Shown here piece after piece: positions 34,498 through 38,336 of a DNA stretch of 38,336 nucleotides. The DNA is from Pseudomonadota bacterium. GTDB lineage: Bacteria; Pseudomonadota; Gammaproteobacteria; Pseudomonadales; Azotimanducaceae. The notes beneath the pieces are model-generated. The model had not been told where the DNA came from. It saw nothing but the letters and a program-made list of their open reading frames with translations, and searched no databases. How positions within the stretch are numbered: the first letter of the stretch is position 1; the number at the start of each line of letters is the position of its first letter. The translations under genes were made by a program, and so were the position numbers. The stretch is taken from assembly GCA_022571415.1 (NCBI GenBank), contig JACZXW010000013.1, positions 1-38,336 of the forward strand, read 5' to 3'.

Positions 34498-34743
34498 ATG
34501 AGAGAACCACGAGCAGAAAAGTCTCTGGCGGGATCCGTTGAAGATGCCGTGAAAGAATATCTGGATACCATGGGTGATCAGCAGGTAACAGATTTGTATG
34601 AGCTGGTTCTAACTGAAGTTGAAGTGCCTTTAATGAGCTGTGTTCTGCAGTTTACGAACAATAACCAGAGTCAAACTGCGAGCATTCTCGGATTGAACAG
34701 GGGCACCCTGAGAAAAAAACTCCGGAAGTATGGCCTGCTTTAG
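34498..34743 (+). CDS. fis: DNA-binding protein Fis
   Basis: Nucleoid-associated regulator that bends DNA and tunes rRNA, stable RNA and recombination promoters. The 81-residue form has the dimer helices and the C-terminal HTH QTASILGLNRGTLRKKLRKYGL, nearly identical to E. coli Fis there. It lacks most of the ~17-residue N-terminal arm region of E. coli Fis (98 residues), the part needed for stimulating Hin-type invertases. The ATG at 34498 follows GAGG at the correct distance; an in-frame start at 34453 would overlap dusB by 38 nt. It is followed 9 nt later by purH. Confidence 0.95.
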   Translation: MREPRAEKSLAGSVEDAVKEYLDTMGDQQVTDLYELVLTEVEVPLMSCVLQFTNNNQSQTASILGLNRGTLRKKLRKYGLL

Positions 34744-34752
34744 GGTTTCACT

Positions 34753-36366
34753 ATGCCAAGCGTACCGATTCGAACCGCGTTGATTAGCGTTTCCGACAAA
34801 TCTGATCTGATCAGGTTCGTGAAGGAATTAAAAAGTTTTGACCTTGCCCTGTTGTCGACTGGTGGCACTCACGACCTGCTTCGGGAGAATGACATTGAGG
34901 TCCGGGAAGTGTCCGACTACACACAATTCCCGGAGATGATGGATGGTAGGGTCAAGACGCTGCACCCAAAAATTCATGGTGGCCTGTTGGGCAGACGCAA
35001 TGCCGATGGTTCGGGTATCGATACCCAGGTGATGCAGGCACATGGCATTGAACCTATTGACCTGCTTATCGTTAATCTCTATCCGTTTGAACAGACGATT
35101 GCCAGGCCTGGCTGCAGTTTGGCAGCAGCCATAGAAAACATCGATATAGGCGGGCCCGCCATGCTCAGGTCTGCTGCAAAAAATTTTGAAAGCGTTGCTG
35201 TCGTCGTTGACATCAGTGATTACCCGGCAATCACCGAGGAAATGCGAAACAATATGGGTATGTTGAGTCGGGCAACTAGATTCCGGTTAGCCGCAAAGGC
35301 CTTCGCCCATGTGGCAAAATATGATGCGGCTATCTCGAATTATCTGAGCTCCATTGACAGTGTTGCCATGAACAGCCCGGGGGAGCCGTCAGTCTCCCAA
35401 CCCTTCCCCAGTAGCTTAACGAACCAGTTTATAAAGAAACAGGAGATGCGCTATGGGGAGAATCCTCACCAGCGTGCCGCCTTCTACATCGACGAAGATG
35501 TAGAAGGCGCCAGTGTCTCCACCGCGAGGCAGTTACAGGGTAAGGAACTGTCCTATAACAATGTAGCCGATACTGACGCCGCCATTGAGTGTGTGAATTC
35601 TTTTTCGGAACCGGCTTGTGTCATTGTCAAGCATGCCAATCCCTGTGGGGTCGCGGAAAATGAAAATCTGATTCAAGCCTATCGATTGGCGTTTGCAACT
35701 GACCCGACGTCTGCTTTTGGGGGGATCATTGCCTTTAATCGGGCGCTGGACAGCGCACTGGCCCAGGAAATTGTCAACAGGCAACAGTTTACAGAGGTAG
35801 TTGTAGCGCCCGGGGTCGAAGAAGCAGCGCTTCAGGTTTTTGCCGCGAAAAAGAATATCCGTATCCTCGATTGTTCAGCACCCGGTTCCAATGCTTCCGA
35901 GACTATGGACTTCAAGCGTGTCAATGGCGGTTTGCTTGTGCAAAGCAGGGATACTGCCATTTTGGATGATACTCAGTTAAGAGTTGTAACAAAGCGTGAG
36001 CCAACGGATGAAGAAAGGCGCGATCTTTTGTTTGCCTGGAAAGTGGCCAAGTATGTGAAATCCAATGCAATAGTCTACGCAAAGAATTGCCGCACTATCG
36101 GTGTGGGGGCGGGCCAGATGAGCCGGGTTTATAGCGCAATCATCGCCGGGATGAAAGCTGCGGATGAGGATCTGCAAGTTACCGGTTCCGTGATGGCTTC
36201 AGATGCGTTTTTCCCGTTTCGGGATAGTATTGATGCGGCCGCAGAAGCCGGCATATGCGCAGTTATCCAGCCTGGGGGCTCGGTTCGCGATGAAGAGGTA
36301 ATCGCTGCCGCCAACGAGGCGAATATGGCGATGATGTTTACCGGGATGCGTCACTTTCGTCACTAG
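34753..36366 (+). CDS. purH: Bifunctional AICAR transformylase / IMP cyclohydrolase
   Basis: Last two steps of purine synthesis to IMP, cytosolic. The 537-residue protein has an N-terminal MGS-like cyclohydrolase domain ([48 protein letters not shown]) and a C-terminal AICARFT domain ([69 protein letters not shown]). Both active-site regions appear intact. It starts 9 nt after fis and is followed 32 nt later by purD; no PurR box was noticed. Confidence 0.97.
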   Translation: MPSVPIRTALISVSDKSDLIRFVKELKSFDLALLSTGGTHDLLRENDIEVREVSDYTQFPEMMDGRVKTLHPKIHGGLLGRRNADGSGIDTQVMQAHGIEPIDLLIVNLYPFEQTIARPGCSLAAAIENIDIGGPAMLRSAAKNFESVAVVVDISDYPAITEEMRNNMGMLSRATRFRLAAKAFAHVAKYDAAISNYLSSIDSVAMNSPGEPSVSQPFPSSLTNQFIKKQEMRYGENPHQRAAFYIDEDVEGASVSTARQLQGKELSYNNVADTDAAIECVNSFSEPACVIVKHANPCGVAENENLIQAYRLAFATDPTSAFGGIIAFNRALDSALAQEIVNRQQFTEVVVAPGVEEAALQVFAAKKNIRILDCSAPGSNASETMDFKRVNGGLLVQSRDTAILDDTQLRVVTKREPTDEERRDLLFAWKVAKYVKSNAIVYAKNCRTIGVGAGQMSRVYSAIIAGMKAADEDLQVTGSVMASDAFFPFRDSIDAAAEAGICAVIQPGGSVRDEEVIAAANEANMAMMFTGMRHFRH

Positions 36367-36398
36367 GGCGATTTAAAAGCAGGGCAGAGAACACGAAT

Positions 36399-37685
36399 GT
36401 GAAGATATTGGTGACTGGAAGCGGCGGACGGGAGCACGGGCTGGCCTGGCGTGCAGCGGCGTCGGCGGAAGTAGAGCGAGTGTTCGTTGCGCCGGGAAAC
36501 GCCGGAACTGCAACTGATGACAAGATGGAAAATGTTGATATCGACGTAATGGACTTCGATGGGCAGATCGAATTTGCGCGCAGCCATGATGTGGGCCTGA
36601 CCATTATTGGACCTGAGGCGCCGCTAGTGGCAGGCGTGGTCGATCGATTTCAGGCGGCGGGTCTGACATGTCTGGGGCCGGGTAAGGACGCGGCACGGTT
36701 GGAAGGGTCAAAGAGTTTTACCAAGGATTTCCTGAAGAGGCACGGCATCCCGACTGCCCGATACGGCAGTTTCGAAGACGCTGATCTGGCGGCTGAATTT
36801 GTCAGAAACATGTTGATGCCGGTAGTGATCAAAGCTGATGGTCTGGCGGCAGGTAAAGGCGTGGTCATCGCACATAACCGCGCCGATGCTGAATTCGCCA
36901 TTATGGATATGCTCAGTGGCAATGCGTTTGGCGAGGCGGGTGCCCGTGTCGTGATTGAAGAGTTTCTCATCGGCGAGGAGGCCAGCTTTATCGTGATCGC
37001 GGATGGCAGGAACTTTTTGCCGTTTGCCTCTTCACAAGATCACAAGGCCGCTTATGATGGTGACAAGGGTCCGAATACCGGTGGTATGGGAGCATATTCA
37101 CCCGCACCGGTTGTGACCCCTGAGGTTCACGATCGAATAATCGAACAGGTCATCAAACCCACGATTGCTGGTATGTCTGAAGAGGGCAATCCCTATACGG
37201 GGTTTTTATATGCTGGGTTGATGATCGACGAGAAGGGTTTACCAAAGGTCATTGAATTTAATTGCCGATTCGGAGACCCGGAGACTCAACCGGTGATGAT
37301 GAGAATGAAATCCGATCTGGTTCAATTGTGTATTGACGCTACCAAGGGCAACCTCGCGGGAAAGAAAATTGAGTTTGATGACGATGTCGCGCTGACTGTC
37401 GTTATCGCCTCTGGTGGTTATCCGGGAGACTATGCCACGGGGTGTCCCGTTGAAGGTCTTACCGGCCTGAAAAGCGGCAAGATATTCCATGCCGGGACTA
37501 AACTCGAAGATGGCGTTGTTATAACCAGTGGCGGCAGGGTGCTCGGTGTAACAGCTTCAGGTCGAACCGTAGGAGAAGCGCAGTCAGCGGCCTATCAACT
37601 GGTCAACGACGTTTCCTTTGAAAATATGTACTTCAGGACCGATATCGGACACCGGGCAGTGACAAGAGAAAAAACCAACAACTGA
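36399..37685 (+). CDS. purD: Phosphoribosylamine-glycine ligase
   Basis: Second step of purine synthesis: joins phosphoribosylamine to glycine with ATP to make GAR. The 428-residue protein (E. coli 429) has the N-terminal LVTGSGGREHGLAW, the ATP-grasp segment VIKADGLAAGKGVVIA, SQDHKAAYDGDKGPNTGGMGAYSPAP and EFNCRFGDPETQ. It starts at a GTG (36399) two bases after an out-of-frame ATG. It ends the aroQ-to-purD block; the next 322 bp hold the inverted repeat at 37840-37960. Confidence 0.97.
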   Translation: MKILVTGSGGREHGLAWRAAASAEVERVFVAPGNAGTATDDKMENVDIDVMDFDGQIEFARSHDVGLTIIGPEAPLVAGVVDRFQAAGLTCLGPGKDAARLEGSKSFTKDFLKRHGIPTARYGSFEDADLAAEFVRNMLMPVVIKADGLAAGKGVVIAHNRADAEFAIMDMLSGNAFGEAGARVVIEEFLIGEEASFIVIADGRNFLPFASSQDHKAAYDGDKGPNTGGMGAYSPAPVVTPEVHDRIIEQVIKPTIAGMSEEGNPYTGFLYAGLMIDEKGLPKVIEFNCRFGDPETQPVMMRMKSDLVQLCIDATKGNLAGKKIEFDDDVALTVVIASGGYPGDYATGCPVEGLTGLKSGKIFHAGTKLEDGVVITSGGRVLGVTASGRTVGEAQSAAYQLVNDVSFENMYFRTDIGHRAVTREKTNN

Positions 37686-37839
37686 TCCATGTTTACTCAT
37701 TAGGTTCTGTGCGGAAATAGAGTCTAATTGCTACTCCCGTATTAATAGTTTGTGCAGAGAGTGTTCGGCTCTTCGTACCGGAGGGACTAGCCTATTTCTA
37801 AGATCTTCCGTTACACACCTCGCAGGAATCTCGCGAAGA

Positions 37840-37960
37840 ATCGCTTGTGCCCGGCTGAGGGACCTTCCCTTCGTAAGGCTAAAAGCCGCGCCGGGAGCGC
37901 GGCCGTACCAGGGACGGTTTGCCTGGAGAAGGGAAGGTCCCTCAGCCGGGCGCAAGTGAT
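37840..37960. repeat. Long near-perfect inverted repeat with nested hairpins
   Basis: Arms 37840-37872 and 37928-37960 are reverse complements over 33 bases with only two mismatches. The 55-nt interior folds further: GCCGCGC (37885-37891) with GCGCGGC (37897-37903), loop CGGGA; and CCAGG (37908-37912) with CCTGG (37922-37926). It is the only structure in the 322-bp gene-free gap between purD and the pteridine reductase gene; the remainder, 37686-37839, shows nothing I recognise. The symmetric, non-coding form suits a MITE/REP-type element or a bidirectional transcription barrier between the two convergent genes. Confidence 0.65.
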
Positions 37961-38007
37961 GTAGCCTTAGCCCAAAGTGATAATTTCTGGAATGTTGCTG
38001 GCCTAAC

Positions 38008-38336
38008 TTAACTAAGCGATCTGCCGCCGTCGACTGACAGTATCTGGCCGTTGATATAGGGCGCATCTCGCGCCAGAAATACCGCGGTATTGGCGACATC
38101 TTCCGGCGCGCCTTGACGCTTCAATGGTATCTGGCGAATGATAGTGGCCTTGGTGCTGTCTTTAACTTCAGCCTGTTTTTCCGGCCAGAGAATGGCGCCA
38201 GGGGCGATCCCGTTCACCCTGACTTCCGGCGCCAGCTCCTTGGCAAGGCCTCGTGTCATCATGGCAAGTCCCGCCTTGGCGATACTGTAGACACTGTAAC
38301 TTTTCAAAGGCCGGTCGCCATGAATATCACAGATAT
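38008..38336 (-). CDS. Pteridine reductase-like SDR, 5' end beyond window
   Basis: The C-terminal 108 residues of a short-chain dehydrogenase that continues past the window edge. The frame stays open to the last bases and reads DIHGDRPLKSYSVYSIAKAGLA, closely matching pteridine reductase (PTR1/FolM-like) proteins; the SDR catalytic Tyr and Lys are in YSIAK, then VRVNGIAPGAILWPE and the C-terminal NGQILSVDGGRS are typical. Such enzymes reduce dihydrobiopterin or dihydromonapterin, and some also act on dihydrofolate. The TTG near 38307 is not the start; the N-terminal cofactor-binding half lies outside the window. Gene symbol not assigned. Confidence 0.85.
   Translation of the reverse strand, partial: ICDIHGDRPLKSYSVYSIAKAGLAMMTRGLAKELAPEVRVNGIAPGAILWPEKQAEVKDSTKATIIRQIPLKRQGAPEDVANTAVFLARDAPYINGQILSVDGGRSLS

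Noticed and set aside
37750-37959. 69-codon open frame across the long inverted repeat
   Set aside because: It is made largely of the repeat arms and has no homology-like features.
1-38336. CRISPR arrays, tRNA/rRNA genes, insertion sequences, phage or toxin-antitoxin modules
   Set aside because: Looked for on both strands by eye; no periodic repeats, cloverleaf-like sequences, transposase or integrase motifs were found.

Overview
The window reads as chromosomal DNA of a free-living, aerobic gammaproteobacterium, probably marine or aquatic. The strongest evidence is the gene order dsbD-position / aroQ / accB / accC / prmA / zinc-ribbon (DUF3426) / dusB / fis / purH / purD, which is classic gammaproteobacterial synteny (as in Pseudomonas). 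Supporting evidence is the presence of mpl, fis, a SirB2-type protein, a DUF2333 protein and a Cox15-type heme A synthase. Genus-level placement is not possible from sequence reading alone. No tRNA, rRNA, CRISPR array, transposase, integrase or phage gene was recognised.

Layout. (1) 1-10.8 kb is one long leftward block: an MFS exporter and dienelactone-hydrolase-like pair; a membrane protein / mpl / DUF2161 nuclease-fold trio for peptidoglycan recycling and an unknown partner function; a 908-residue soluble hybrid histidine kinase; a 3-hydroxyisobutyrate-dehydrogenase-family enzyme; argS; and a dihydrofolate reductase that looks like the DfrA1 family. (2) 11.0-12.9 kb holds four small rightward genes for envelope or exported proteins (DUF3619-like, an unknown, DUF3106, and an EF-hand protein). 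(3) 13.0-18.8 kb: acyl-CoA dehydrogenase, heme A synthase, glutamine-dependent NAD synthetase, a DUF4382 lipoprotein with a CRP-like site upstream, and SirB2. (4) 18.8-25.1 kb is the metabolically most distinctive part: an aspartoacylase/AstE-like zinc enzyme divergent from a GCS2 carboxylate-amine ligase, which is followed closely by a PPi-type phosphofructokinase; then a carboxymuconolactone-decarboxylase-fold protein and a membrane-bound ion-pumping pyrophosphatase. (5) 25.2-27.5 kb: DUF2333 protein, a lipoprotein, and a stand-alone N-terminal domain of DsbD. (6) 27.7-37.7 kb: the aroQ-to-purD housekeeping block, interrupted by a Baeyer-Villiger/FMO-type monooxygenase on the opposite strand. 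(7) 37.7-38.3 kb: a long, nearly perfect inverted repeat and the 3' part of a pteridine reductase that runs off the window.

How it fits together. PPi-PFK and a membrane pyrophosphatase close together suggest a pyrophosphate-based energy economy, in which PPi is either used in (or made by) the reversible PFK step or converted to an ion gradient. Residue signatures place the pyrophosphatase in the K+-dependent class and leave open a Na+-pumping type. The dsbD locus keeps only the periplasmic alpha domain. Three non-coding inverted-repeat structures (about 22978-23054, 25139-25162 and 37840-37960) look like REP/MITE-type intergenic elements. I found no single multi-gene system that I can confidently call undescribed; the best candidates for new biology are the orphan DsbD alpha domain, the GCS2 / AstE-like / PPi-PFK neighbourhood, the DUF3619-DUF3106-EF-hand cassette, and the unrecognised N-terminal domain of the hybrid kinase.
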